Source of the DNA: Listeria ivanovii subsp. ivanovii
GTDB lineage: Bacteria > Bacillota > Bacilli > Lactobacillales > Listeriaceae
Assembly: GCF_900187025.1 (NCBI RefSeq)
Contig: NZ_LT906478.1
Location: 1,906,001-1,970,000 of the forward strand
Reading direction: 5' to 3'
DNA length: 64,000 nucleotides
The position numbers and the translations under genes are program-made. A model generated the notes under the pieces. The model did not search any database, was not told where the DNA came from, and saw only the letters and a program-made list of their open reading frames with translations. Positions 23,862-32,433 of the stretch are shown one piece after another. Numbering within the stretch: position 1 is the stretch's first letter; the number at the start of each line of letters is the position of its first letter.

Positions 23862-24689
23862 TTATTTAGCAGCATCTACTTTCTTTTGTAGTGCTTTTAC
23901 ATGATTGAAAAATTCTTCTAATGTCCAATCATTTTCATAAATAATCGTTGCGGCATCTTTTCCAACATAACGATAATGCCAAGATTCATATTGATACTTA
24001 GTAATATCTTCGCGACCTTTCATATAACGAAGAATAAAGCCATAATTGTGGGCATTTTCTTGTAACCATTTGCCCTCAGGTGTATTTCCAAAAGCATCCG
24101 TTAATTCGTATGACTGACTTTCAGAAGAGATATCCATGGCAAGACCTGTTTGGTGTTCGCTTGTTCCTGGATAGGCTACTGCTTCTCTCGCTTTTGCGTC
24201 ACCTTTGGAATTCACTTCTGCTTGAAACACTTCTTGCTGGCGTTTGTAAGAGCGATAGCCTGATACAGCAAAAAGTTTATAGCCATTATCATTTGCCGCT
24301 TGGAACATCTCTTCTAGTGCCGTTCCAGCTTCTTTTCGCATTTGGGCTTTTTCTATCTTTTCATCACCAAACGAGAAAGTTACATTAGGTCGAACTAAAT
24401 CTGGGGGGGTATATGTTGGTTGCAAGGAATAGTCTTTGTTGGCAAGCACAAGCATGTTTTCCTCGTTTTCGATATATTGAATACCATTTTTTTCAACCAA
24501 TTTATTTTGTTTATCAATATAGGGATAAAGTGGATCTTTCTCTAGTTCATCTAATGTGTTGCTTCCGCTAGCTGTTTTTTGATTCACTTCTGCAACTGGC
24601 TCTGCATTTTGCCCGCCGAAATACTGATCTTCCACTGTATGAACACAACTAAGGCTAACGGCTAAAGCAATCGTTAATAAAGAACTCAT
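23862..24689 (-). CDS. VanY-family D-alanyl-D-alanine carboxypeptidase (exported)
   Basis: This M15B peptidase trims D-Ala from peptidoglycan stems. The zinc and catalytic motifs are visible: SGYRSYKRQ (about residue 143), SEHQTGLAMDIS (about 177) with the His and Asp ligands, and ESWHYRYVG (about 236). The N-terminus is hydrophobic (SSLLTIALAVSLSC) and suggests export, perhaps as a lipoprotein, but it has no positively charged leader. An in-frame TAA lies two codons upstream of the ATG, so the start cannot be moved upstream. The gene is monocistronic with its own terminator. Confidence 0.87.
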   Translation of the reverse strand: MSSLLTIALAVSLSCVHTVEDQYFGGQNAEPVAEVNQKTASGSNTLDELEKDPLYPYIDKQNKLVEKNGIQYIENEENMLVLANKDYSLQPTYTPPDLVRPNVTFSFGDEKIEKAQMRKEAGTALEEMFQAANDNGYKLFAVSGYRSYKRQQEVFQAEVNSKGDAKAREAVAYPGTSEHQTGLAMDISSESQSYELTDAFGNTPEGKWLQENAHNYGFILRYMKGREDITKYQYESWHYRYVGKDAATIIYENDWTLEEFFNHVKALQKKVDAAK

Positions 24690-24743
24690 ATATGTTTATC
24701 AACCTTCCTATGAACTTTAAGATATTTCTAGTTTGTCATCATA

Positions 24744-25445
24744 TTATTTGATAGCAGCTTCCAGAGCTACAACAATCATATCATTAAAAGTCGTTTGGCG
24801 CTCTTCAGCAGATGTTTCTTCTCCGGTGAAAATATGATCGCTTACAGTTAAAATGGCCAATGCACGACGGCCATATTTTTGTGCTAACGTATAAAGTGCT
24901 GCTGCTTCCATTTCAATTCCTAGCACACCGTAGTCTGCTAGTTGCTCTTTGTCTAACTGATCATTGTAAAAACGATCCGCAGAAAAAACGTTTCCTACTT
25001 TAAGTGATAATCCTTTTTCCACTCCAGCATCATACGCTTTTTTCAACAAGGAGAAATCGGCTACTGGCGCAAAATCCACACCGTTAAATGTATTGCGATT
25101 AATTTGTGAATCGGTGGAAGCTGCTTGCGCGATAACGACATCACGGACTTTCACATCTGCTTGAATTCCACCCATTGTCCCAACTCGAATTAAATTTTTC
25201 ACATCGTAGCTTTGGATTAATTCATTCACATAAATAGAAATCGATGGAATTCCCATACCTGTACCCATAACGGAAACTTTTTTGCCTTTATATGTACCTG
25301 TATAACCGAGCATCCCTCTCACTTGGTTAAATAAAACAACATCTTCTAAGAAAGTTTCCGCAATGTATTTCGCTCGCAGTGGATCTCCTGGCAACAAAAT
25401 CGTTTCTGCAATTTCACCTTGTTTTGCTTCAATATGTACGCTCAT
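24744..25445 (-). CDS. deoD: Purine nucleoside phosphorylase (DeoD type)
   Basis: This enzyme phosphorolyses purine (deoxy)nucleosides to base plus pentose-1-phosphate. At 233 residues it is the small hexameric type. [14 protein letters not shown] near residue 18 and [11 protein letters not shown] near 180 form the phosphate and nucleoside pockets, and the catalytic Asp lies in TVSDH near 204. It has an excellent AGGAGGAAAAAAGT ribosome site. It lies 12 bases after the YozE-like gene on the same strand and may be co-transcribed. Confidence 0.94.
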   Translation of the reverse strand: MSVHIEAKQGEIAETILLPGDPLRAKYIAETFLEDVVLFNQVRGMLGYTGTYKGKKVSVMGTGMGIPSISIYVNELIQSYDVKNLIRVGTMGGIQADVKVRDVVIAQAASTDSQINRNTFNGVDFAPVADFSLLKKAYDAGVEKGLSLKVGNVFSADRFYNDQLDKEQLADYGVLGIEMEAAALYTLAQKYGRRALAILTVSDHIFTGEETSAEERQTTFNDMIVVALEAAIK

Positions 25446-25457
25446 ACTTTTTTCCTC

Positions 25458-25691
25458 CTAGTGTTTGTTTTTCTCTTCATCTAGCAAATATGCATCCCAT
25501 AGTTCGTCGAAAATCGACATCCCCGGCAAATAAGGCGCATTAAACTCCAAGTAATCACAAAGAATATGGTAATTTCTTGTTTGCTTTGGAAAACTATGAT
25601 CTCGGTATGCATTGTTGGCAAATTCCGTTTTCTGATCTGTTAGTTTCGGATCCCGATATGTCATTAAAAAATGATAAAATGATCTTCCCAA
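25458..25691 (-). CDS. YozE-like small SAM-fold protein
   Basis: A 77-residue acidic protein resembles B. subtilis YozE ([43 protein letters not shown]), a small helical SAM-like fold of unknown function. I prefer TTG 25691 (LGRSFYHF), which lies eleven bases after GGAG. The longer GTG-started frame (25703) overlaps that ribosome site. It sits just upstream of deoD. No biochemical role is known to me. Confidence 0.8.
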
Positions 25692-25753
25692 CGTACAACA
25701 CACTCCGCTCTTTTTATGCTTTAACTATAGTTGATTTCTTGAAAAAAATAAAG

Positions 25754-26659
25754 CTAATTTTCTAGTTGGCGTAAAATTTCTTCTGCAAGTCGATGTGTTT
25801 CTAAAGCATCTTCTTCAGAAATCGGTGCATTCGCGCCACTACGAACTGCATTTAAAAAGGCATGAATAATTGGCGTAAATCCTCTTTTATGAAGGGTGGT
25901 TTCCCAGTCTCCAAATCGCTCAAATCGTTCTGTTGTACCTTCATAAATATGTGTTTCCGTTACATTTTCCACTTCATATTTACCACTTGGCGTCATTACC
26001 GCAAGACGTTCTTCATTTACACCACTGTCCCGATTCATAATCGCTGTAGCCACTTTATCTCCCGCTGTAATTTGTACTGTCACACTAGCTAGCAGTTCGT
26101 TTTGCCAAACTGGAAAAACATTTAATTGATTGATTTTCGTATCTAATAAATAACGTATCGTATCCAGCACATGAATGAAATCATCATAGATAAAAGTTCG
26201 AGGCACACCAGGCTGAGCTACACGATTCTTTTGCATGACAATCATATTTGTATCCTTCAGAGTTTTTAATTCTTGATATTTGGGTGCATAGCGACGATTA
26301 AATCCTGTCATTAGCATCGTATTTTGTGCTTTTGCGAGCTTCGTTAATTCCTCCACCTCTTCTAAATTATCAGCAATTGGTTTGTCTACATAAACAGGAA
26401 TTTGATGGGATAAAAATGCTCGAATAACTTCTGGATGGCTTTTAGTAGCCGAGTGTACAAATGCTGCGCTCACTCCCGAAGCGATCATCGACTCTAAACT
26501 TTGATGATAATGATCAAAACGGTACTTTTCACTTAAATGTTTTAATTTTTGAGCATCTCGCGTATAAAGATGTACTTCAACATTTTCCATTTCTGCAAAA
26601 ACAGGTAAATAGGCTTTTTGTGCAATCCCGCCAAGCCCTATAACCGCGATTTTCAACAT
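25754..26659 (-). CDS. Gfo/Idh/MocA-family NAD(P)-dependent oxidoreductase
   Basis: This 301-residue sugar or polyol dehydrogenase-like protein has an N-terminal Rossmann motif AVIGLGGIAQKAYLP and the YVDKPIADN segment near residue 91, the family's EKP-like cofactor motif. A C-terminal alpha/beta substrate domain follows. The substrate cannot be told from sequence. It is on the same strand as msrB-msrA but separated from them by a long inverted repeat that should end their transcript. It is similar to the B. subtilis YrbE/YcjS group of uncharacterised members. Confidence 0.85.
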   Translation of the reverse strand: MLKIAVIGLGGIAQKAYLPVFAEMENVEVHLYTRDAQKLKHLSEKYRFDHYHQSLESMIASGVSAAFVHSATKSHPEVIRAFLSHQIPVYVDKPIADNLEEVEELTKLAKAQNTMLMTGFNRRYAPKYQELKTLKDTNMIVMQKNRVAQPGVPRTFIYDDFIHVLDTIRYLLDTKINQLNVFPVWQNELLASVTVQITAGDKVATAIMNRDSGVNEERLAVMTPSGKYEVENVTETHIYEGTTERFERFGDWETTLHKRGFTPIIHAFLNAVRSGANAPISEEDALETHRLAEEILRQLEN

Positions 26660-26684
26660 GACATTCGCTCCTTTTCAGATAACA

Positions 26685-26736
26685 ATGCCAGAGAATGATT
26701 TCGCTTGACGCTTATACGAATTTCATTTTCTGGCAT
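26685..26736 (-). terminator. Long inverted repeat after msrB
   Basis: Arms ATGCCAGAAAATGA and TCATTCTCTGGCAT (one mismatch) flank a 20-plus-base loop, starting 8 bases after the msrB stop codon. A U-tract is weak (TTGTTATC), so it may act as a terminator or as an mRNA 3'-end stabiliser. Confidence 0.55.
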
Positions 26737-26743
26737 CGGTTGT

Positions 26744-27181
26744 TTATTCAAAGATTTGTTTATATGCTTGATAGCCTTCTTCTTCTAATTTATCTACGGG
26801 TATAAACTTAAGTGCCGCTGAATTTATGCAGTAACGAAGTCCGCCCTTATCTGCCGGTCCATCTGAAAAAACATGACCTAAATGCGAATCAGCTTCTACT
26901 GATTTGACTTCGGTACGAATCATGCCATGTGTCCGATCTTTGTTCTCGATTATTTCCTGCTCATCAATCGGCTTTGTAAAACTAGGCCAACCACAACCAG
27001 CGTCATACTGGTCCTTCGAGGAAAATAACGGCTTGCCAGAAACAATGTCCACATAAATTCCTTCCGCCTCATTATCATAAAATTCGTTTTTGAATGGGTG
27101 TTCCGTTCCAGCTTTTTGGGTTACGTTATATTGCAAATCTGTTAGTTGTTTTAGTCGTTCGTTTTTTTGCTTTTCATCCAT
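26744..27181 (-). CDS. msrB: Peptide methionine-R-sulfoxide reductase
   Basis: This enzyme reduces the R epimer of methionine sulfoxide in proteins. In 145 residues the family motifs [13 protein letters not shown] (about 61) and [11 protein letters not shown] (about 115, catalytic Cys) are clear, along with [12 protein letters not shown]. The CxxC pairs that bind structural zinc in some MsrB proteins are absent. It follows msrA by 6 bases, so both epimers are handled by one transcript. Confidence 0.95.
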   Translation of the reverse strand: MDEKQKNERLKQLTDLQYNVTQKAGTEHPFKNEFYDNEAEGIYVDIVSGKPLFSSKDQYDAGCGWPSFTKPIDEQEIIENKDRTHGMIRTEVKSVEADSHLGHVFSDGPADKGGLRYCINSAALKFIPVDKLEEEGYQAYKQIFE

Positions 27182-27187
27182 TCGACT

Positions 27188-27721
27188 TCATCCTTTCCAG
27201 TTCGCATCAATAAACGCCGCACGTCCAGAAGCGACTTGGTAGCCTTCGTAATGTGCTTTTTCTTTTTTGTAGAAATCTTGATGATATTCTTCTGCCGGGT
27301 AAAAAATTTCGGCTTTAGCAATTTGGGTTACTATTGGTTTTTTGAATCTGCCGCTAGCATCAAGTGCCGCTTTTGACTTTTCAGCAATCTCTTTTTGTTT
27401 CTCATTATGATAAAAAATGACTGGCCGATAAGAATCTCCTCGATCAACGAATTGACCAGCTGCATCTGTTGGATCTGTTTGTTGCCAATATACTTCGACT
27501 AATTTCTCATAAGGAAAAATCGCCGGGTCAAAGGTGATTTCGATTGCTTCCGTGTGTCCTGTCGTTCCGGAACATACTTCTTTATAGGTTGGATTTACAG
27601 TATGTCCACCTGTATAACCTGAAACAACTTTCTCAATTCCTGGTTGTGTATCAAAAGGTTTTACCATACACCAAAAGCATCCTCCAGCAAATGTTGCTTT
27701 TTCAAGTGATTCTTTTGTCAT
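27188..27721 (-). CDS. msrA: Peptide methionine-S-sulfoxide reductase
   Basis: This enzyme reduces methionine-S-sulfoxide. The catalytic signature [12 protein letters not shown] sits at residues 13-24, and the conserved [13 protein letters not shown] follows near 34. The 177-residue length is normal. It is the first gene of the msrA-msrB pair, and oxidative-stress repair of proteins is the expected role. Confidence 0.95.
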   Translation of the reverse strand: MTKESLEKATFAGGCFWCMVKPFDTQPGIEKVVSGYTGGHTVNPTYKEVCSGTTGHTEAIEITFDPAIFPYEKLVEVYWQQTDPTDAAGQFVDRGDSYRPVIFYHNEKQKEIAEKSKAALDASGRFKKPIVTQIAKAEIFYPAEEYHQDFYKKEKAHYEGYQVASGRAAFIDANWKG

Positions 27722-27757
27722 AAAAATGCCCCCTAATTAGGATTCCACCAGTTTATT

Positions 27758-28372
27758 TTAGTTAACTGGTACTAAGAGTGTAAACGAAATATCATCTTTC
27801 TTCAAATCAAGTGTATCAACACGAACTTTTGTATCGCCTTTTAGTTTTAGTTTATCTAAAGCAAGGTAAATCTTTTCTTTTTTCGGGATAATAGTTACCC
27901 AATCAGGAAATTGATAATTTTTACTTACATAGTTCATCACATAGGATACAGGTAGCGGCAACGCACCTACTGACATATCTTTTAACGTTAGTTCGACATT
28001 GCCATCATCTACTACTTTTGGTGAAAATTTCAAATGTAATTCGACTGGTTGATCAAAAATTTTCGCTTCCGCTGTAAAGTTAACATTATTAGCAACAAAT
28101 ACTTTGTAACCAATGTCTTGATCTTTACTGAAATCATCAATATAGGTACTAATTAATTGGTTTAAATCAGATTTCGTTGTACTCGTCTGAAATTCTACGG
28201 ATGTTTTATTGCTAATAAGTTCCGGAGTAGGTTCTGTTTGTGGACTTACAATAAAAACGGCTGTATAAATCCACCCTGCACAAATAACAATTAAACTTAT
28301 TAATATAATGCATGTCCATTTCCAGTAATTGCGTTTTGGTTTCTTTGGGGTCGATCGTGTTTCTTTCGGCAC
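27758..28372 (-). CDS. ypmS: YpmS-like membrane-anchored protein (DUF2140)
   Basis: This 204-residue protein has a basic N-terminal tail (KETRSTPKKPKRNYWKW) and one transmembrane segment (about residues 19-41). An extracellular domain of beta character follows (KLSPKVVDDGNVELTL, KVRVDTLDL). It matches the B. subtilis YpmS family, of unknown function. It directly follows the ypmR-like lipase/esterase gene, a pairing conserved in Bacilli, so the two probably act together at the envelope. Confidence 0.82.
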   Translation of the reverse strand: MPKETRSTPKKPKRNYWKWTCIILISLIVICAGWIYTAVFIVSPQTEPTPELISNKTSVEFQTSTTKSDLNQLISTYIDDFSKDQDIGYKVFVANNVNFTAEAKIFDQPVELHLKFSPKVVDDGNVELTLKDMSVGALPLPVSYVMNYVSKNYQFPDWVTIIPKKEKIYLALDKLKLKGDTKVRVDTLDLKKDDISFTLLVPVN

Positions 28373-28387
28373 GATTTTAACACCTTT

Positions 28388-29182
28388 CTATTTGGGAATG
28401 TTGCCTTCGTTTAATTGCTTAACGATTGCTTTGTCTAACTCTACACTCATTTTTTCGTAGCCTTGATGATTAGGATGGAAATAATCATCTGATAATAATG
28501 GATTCGGTTTGTCTTGATTTGCTTTATCTCGATTTTCGAGTGTTTTAGCAATCGGAACAAAATACATATTGGTTTGTTTTTGAACGGTTTTCTTCGAGGC
28601 ATCATTCCAGTCAGCAATCACTTCATCAAATTGTTTAATATCACTGAAATAAGTTGTATATGGATTATAAATACCCATTAAGAAAATCGCTGCATCTTTG
28701 TTATAAGAACGAATGTCTGTTATTAGTTTTTCGAGTTCTTGTTGAAACGTCTTATTCGCTTTTGTAAAGTCAGCTACATCCACTTCTAAAAGACGCGATT
28801 GCAAAATAGCCATGACATCATTTCCGCCAATGGTAATCGTGATGACATTCGCATTTTTGACGTCTTGTTGAAAGGCCTTATTCGTTTCTAAGCGCTTTTC
28901 TAGTTGCGTTATTTTGTTACCAGAGACACCGTAGTTACTTGTATCGACACTTGGGACATTAGGTTGTTCTTCTAATTTATCCGGAATAATACCAACATAT
29001 CCACCATTTTTCTCCTCATCACCAACACCTTCTGTTAATGAATCACCCATCGCAACTAGTTTTATTGGCACTTCTTTTGATTCTTGATAATATTTGATAC
29101 TAAAAACTGCGCCAACGAAAAGCGCGATTACGAGCACGCTCCCAGTAAGCCACAGCCATTTTTTCTTTGTCATATGAATCAC
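28388..29182 (-). CDS. ypmR: SGNH/GDSL-family lipase or esterase (YpmR-like), membrane-anchored
   Basis: This 264-residue protein has an N-terminal membrane anchor (about residues 9-28), then an SGNH hydrolase domain. Block I is AMGDSLTEGVGD (catalytic Ser near 48), block III is TIGGNDVM (about 118), and block V DDYFHPNHQGY carries the catalytic Asp and His. It acts outside the membrane, on an ester not identifiable here. It forms an operon with ypmS and lies 4 bases after degV. Confidence 0.88.
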   Translation of the reverse strand: MIHMTKKKWLWLTGSVLVIALFVGAVFSIKYYQESKEVPIKLVAMGDSLTEGVGDEEKNGGYVGIIPDKLEEQPNVPSVDTSNYGVSGNKITQLEKRLETNKAFQQDVKNANVITITIGGNDVMAILQSRLLEVDVADFTKANKTFQQELEKLITDIRSYNKDAAIFLMGIYNPYTTYFSDIKQFDEVIADWNDASKKTVQKQTNMYFVPIAKTLENRDKANQDKPNPLLSDDYFHPNHQGYEKMSVELDKAIVKQLNEGNIPK

Positions 29183-29186
29183 TCAC

Positions 29187-30026
29187 TTAGTCAGTATAGT
29201 ACATAAATGCAAACGCGCCAGCTCCAGTATGTGTGGAGATAACTGGGTCTGCGAAGAATAACGGAATTTCGGTTAATCCAGTTATTTCTTTGGTTTCCGA
29301 GATAAACTCATCTGCTAAATTAACTCCATTGGCATGAACGACGTCTAAGTGTTGGATTTTTTTCGGTTCATCTTTAATTAAATTAAGACAATATTGAAGT
29401 ACTTTCTTATTACTACGAACTTTGGTTTCTTCTTCTAATTGGCCATCTGTCAGTTTTGCGATTAATTTAATATTTAAAAGGCTACCGAAGAAACCTTGCA
29501 TTCTACCAACACGTCCGCCTTTAATCAAATTATCGAGCGTTACGACAACGATATAAAGTTTTGTTTTCTCTTTAATATCATTGATTTTAGCATGAATTTC
29601 TTCTACGGAATAATCCCCTGACTGCGCCATTTCTGCTGCCGCTAAAACTTGGAACGCTTGTCCTCGTGCAGTATAATCACAATCTACTACTGTAATATTT
29701 CCTTCAACCATATCAGCTGCTTGGCGAGCGGCATTCACCGTTCCACTTAGCTTTTCTGTTAAGTGAATGGAAAGAATTTCATACCCCTCCGCCGTATATT
29801 TTTCATAAGCTTCTACAAAAGAACCAATTGCTGGCTGAGAAGATTTCGGTAACTCTTTTGTTTCAGCCATCCGAACCATAAATTCTTCTGGTGTAATATC
29901 CGTTTTCGGATTGTATACTTTCCCGTCGATTTCAACAGTTAAATACAAAATATCAATATTCCATTTTTCTGCTTCTTCTTTCGTTAATCCAGCAGTTGAA
30001 TCAGTGATAATTTTAATTTTCCTCAT
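29187..30026 (-). CDS. DegV-family fatty-acid-binding protein
   Basis: This 279-residue two-domain protein starts KIKIITDSTAGLTKEEA, the DegV signature. It also has the lipid-contacting SSQPAIGSF segment near residue 82 and the C-terminal VISTHTGAGAFAF motif. DegV/FakB proteins bind an acyl chain and present it to the kinase FakA. It is first in a degV-ypmR-ypmS unit. Whether it serves FakA here is inference. Confidence 0.88.
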   Translation of the reverse strand: MRKIKIITDSTAGLTKEEAEKWNIDILYLTVEIDGKVYNPKTDITPEEFMVRMAETKELPKSSQPAIGSFVEAYEKYTAEGYEILSIHLTEKLSGTVNAARQAADMVEGNITVVDCDYTARGQAFQVLAAAEMAQSGDYSVEEIHAKINDIKEKTKLYIVVVTLDNLIKGGRVGRMQGFFGSLLNIKLIAKLTDGQLEEETKVRSNKKVLQYCLNLIKDEPKKIQHLDVVHANGVNLADEFISETKEITGLTEIPLFFADPVISTHTGAGAFAFMYYTD

Positions 30027-30061
30027 TTTTTAGCCACATCCAGTTTTACTTATTTTATTTC

Positions 30062-30089
30062 ATTATAACATTCCCGGCGTCATACACAA
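30062..30089 (-). promoter_or_regulatory. Promoter of degV-ypmR-ypmS
   Basis: The minus strand has TTGTGT (30084-30089), a 16-base spacer and TATAAT (30062-30067) preceded by TGT, an extended -10, about 35 bases before degV. Confidence 0.65.
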
Positions 30090-30209
30090 CTTATTAACTA
30101 GTTTTAAGAAAAGAGAAAGAAATTCTATTTATCTTTCTATTCTACATTTTTTAGCGTATGATAGTTTAATAGTGCACGATAAAAATTTGTAGAAAAGTAT
30201 GGTGATAAA

Positions 30210-30842
30210 ATGAATGTCACTTCTTATAATTGGAAAGAAGAACTTGCCAACGCGATTACGCACGGGGTTGGATTTATCCTCAGTATCCCGGCGCTCGTCT
30301 TACTTATCATATTCGCGGTTCAAAAAGATAATCCTCTTTATTTAACGAGTTTTTTAGTTTATGGTATCTCCTTGATGTTACTCTATGTTTGTTCTACTTT
30401 GCTGCATAGCTTTAAACCTTGCAAAGCTAGAACCGTTTTTAACATTATGGACCATGCCGCGATTTATGTGTTAATCGCTGGAAGTTATACTCCATTTGTT
30501 TTAATAACGATTCAAGGAACACTTGGTTGGACTCTGTTTGGTATCATTTGGGGGCTGGCTATCGCTGGGATTATTTATAAAATTTTTATGACTGGGAAAT
30601 TAAAGCTATTATCTACAATTGTATACCTACTTATGGGATGGATGGTCATGTTCGCAATTAAACCTCTATACACCGGGCTCACTCCTGCTGGATTTTGGCT
30701 GTTAGCAACTGGCGGAATCATGTTTACAGTTGGTGCGATTTTTTATAGTATTCCTAGAGTCCCCTATATGCACGCGATTTGGCACTTGTTTGTTATTGCC
30801 GGAACAACTTTTATGTATTTCTGTATTTTATTTTATGTCTAA
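30210..30842 (+). CDS. Hemolysin III family (PAQR-type) membrane protein
   Basis: This 210-residue protein has seven hydrophobic segments of the hemolysin III / PAQR / YqfA family. Family motifs include NAITHGVGF near residue 15, LLHSFKP, MDHAAIYVLIAGSYTPF near 84, and the C-terminal HAIWHLFVIAG histidines thought to bind a metal. Despite the name, haemolytic activity is not established for most members. It is monocistronic with a terminator before the ccpN operator region. Confidence 0.9.
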   Translation: MNVTSYNWKEELANAITHGVGFILSIPALVLLIIFAVQKDNPLYLTSFLVYGISLMLLYVCSTLLHSFKPCKARTVFNIMDHAAIYVLIAGSYTPFVLITIQGTLGWTLFGIIWGLAIAGIIYKIFMTGKLKLLSTIVYLLMGWMVMFAIKPLYTGLTPAGFWLLATGGIMFTVGAIFYSIPRVPYMHAIWHLFVIAGTTFMYFCILFYV

Positions 30843-30857
30843 ATAATTCATTTTAAG

Positions 30858-30884
30858 CCTTCTCAAATTTGAGGAGGTTTTTTA
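30858..30884 (+). terminator. Terminator after hemolysin III
   Basis: The hairpin CCTTCTC / GAGGAGG with a 6-base loop is followed by TTTTTTA. Confidence 0.85.
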
Positions 30885-30935
30885 TATAGTATGACATAAT
30901 TAATGCTTGTTTTTAATTATGTCATACTATATAAT
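30883..30935 (+). promoter_or_regulatory. ccpN promoter embedded in a perfect 20-bp inverted repeat with two CcpN-type boxes
   Basis: Arms 30883-30902 and 30914-30933 are perfect reverse complements separated by 11 bases. The promoter TTGTTT (30907-30912), 17-base spacer, TATAAT (30930-30935) lies over the loop and right arm. Each arm contains TATGTCATACT or its complement (30918-30928 and 30888-30898). That fits the CcpN operator consensus TRTGHYATAYW that I recall from B. subtilis. Autoregulation is inferred. Confidence 0.82.
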
Positions 30936-30960
30936 GATTAGCATAACATATTAAAAGGAT

Positions 30961-31590
30961 GTGATTCCCATCGAACTTTCACCGAGACAACACCAGATTG
31001 TTGCTTATGTGCGCGCCAATGAGCCAGCAACCGGAGATTCCATCGCTGCCCATTTAAAATTAACTCGAGCGACCATTCGTGCTGACTTATCTATTTTAAC
31101 CATGACAGGAATTTTAGATGCTAGACCAAAAGTAGGCTATTTTTATTCTGGTCTGGAAACAAACCCGATTCACTTTGACGAAATTCGCCAGTTAAAAGTG
31201 GCAGATATTATGACGCAACCATTTTTCGCCAAAAAAGAAACAAGTGTATATGATGCAATTGTGATGCTGTTTATGGAGGATATTGGTAGCTTGTATGTCA
31301 TTGATGAAGAAGAATTAGTTGGACTCGTCTCTAGAAAAGATTTGCTTAAAGGAGCACTTGCCGATGCAGATACGAAAGCAACACCTATTGCAACAATCAT
31401 GACCCGCATGCCTAACATCGTTACCACCGGAAAACATGATACCGTCTTGCACGCTGCGGAACAACTAGTTTTCCATCAAATTGATTCCCTTCCAGTGCTT
31501 GAAGTAAAAGCCGGAAAAACAAAAGTAATTGGCAAAATTTCTAAAACACGCATTACCGCACTTTTTGTAGATACAATAAAAAAGGTTTAG
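30961..31590 (+). CDS. ccpN: CcpN-like transcriptional repressor (HTH + two CBS domains)
   Basis: This 209-residue protein has an N-terminal winged helix (SPRQHQIVAYVRANEP, LTRATIRADLSILTMTG), then tandem CBS domains (about residues 80-135 and 145-205; LVGLVSRKDLL, ATIMTRMPNI). It matches B. subtilis CcpN, which represses gluconeogenic genes in response to nucleotide/energy state. The start is odd. GTG 30961 is only two bases after AAAAGGAT, ATT 30964 has better spacing, and an out-of-frame ATG-TGA start-stop overlaps at 30959. It leads the ccpN-yqfL-ppdK operon. Confidence 0.9.
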   Translation: MIPIELSPRQHQIVAYVRANEPATGDSIAAHLKLTRATIRADLSILTMTGILDARPKVGYFYSGLETNPIHFDEIRQLKVADIMTQPFFAKKETSVYDAIVMLFMEDIGSLYVIDEEELVGLVSRKDLLKGALADADTKATPIATIMTRMPNIVTTGKHDTVLHAAEQLVFHQIDSLPVLEVKAGKTKVIGKISKTRITALFVDTIKKV

Positions 31591-31602
31591 TAGGAGGAAA
31601 AT

Positions 31603-32415
31603 ATGGAAAATCCGGTTATTATTTACGTTATTTCAGATGCTATCGGAGAGACTGCCCAACATATTATTCGTGCTGTAATAGCACAATTTTCACTTAAAAA
31701 GCCAGCTGAGATTCGTCGCCATGCTTTTATTCGTGATGAAAAAGCCTTACTCGAAACATTAGAAGAAGCTAAAGAAGCGGATGGGATTGTTGTCCAAACT
31801 TTAGTACAAGTTAAGTTAGCTGAATATGCGACTCATTTTTGTTCGAAACATCAAATCCCTAATATTGATTTATTACATACACTCACCTCAGCTGTAGAAG
31901 CAAAAACAGGATTAAAATCGAAACAAGACCCTGGTAACATGCGGCGGTTGGATAGTAATTATTTTGATCGTATTGCTGCCATTGAATTCGCTGTTAAATA
32001 TGATGATTGCAAAGATTCAAGAGGTTTGCTAGATGCCGATATTGTGCTTGTCGGTGTATCAAGAACTAGTAAAACACCACTCAGTAGTTTTTTGGCCAAT
32101 CAAAATTGGAAAGTCGCTAATGTCCCTCTTGTCCCAGAAATTCCTATTCCAGATGAACTTTTCCAGATACCCCAAGAACGAATTATCGGGCTTACTACTA
32201 CTCCCGATAAGTTAGCACAAATTAGGAAAGTGCGTTTAAAATCAATTGGTTTAGATGAAACAAGTAGCTATTCCAGTGAAAAACGAATATTGGAAGAGTT
32301 AGAATACGGCTACGCTACTTTTAAAAAGCTTGGCTGCCAAGTTATCCATGTAGAAGATAAAGCTATCGAGGAAACTGCCGCCCTAATCACAGAAATTATC
32401 ACAAGTTACCACTAA
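31603..32415 (+). CDS. yqfL: Pyruvate, phosphate dikinase regulatory protein (bifunctional kinase/phosphorylase, DUF299)
   Basis: This 270-residue protein of the PPDK/PEP-synthase regulatory family uses ADP to phosphorylate, and Pi to dephosphorylate, the active-site threonine of its dikinase partner. The P-loop-like GVSRTSKTPLSSFLA near residue 150 is the family signature. It lies between ccpN and ppdK, a very direct genetic link to its target. In B. subtilis, ccpN-yqfL are paired but no ppdK follows, so Listeria shows the substrate explicitly. Confidence 0.93.
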   Translation: MENPVIIYVISDAIGETAQHIIRAVIAQFSLKKPAEIRRHAFIRDEKALLETLEEAKEADGIVVQTLVQVKLAEYATHFCSKHQIPNIDLLHTLTSAVEAKTGLKSKQDPGNMRRLDSNYFDRIAAIEFAVKYDDCKDSRGLLDADIVLVGVSRTSKTPLSSFLANQNWKVANVPLVPEIPIPDELFQIPQERIIGLTTTPDKLAQIRKVRLKSIGLDETSSYSSEKRILEELEYGYATFKKLGCQVIHVEDKAIEETAALITEIITSYH

Positions 32416-32433
32416 TTAGAAGAGGTGAATAAA

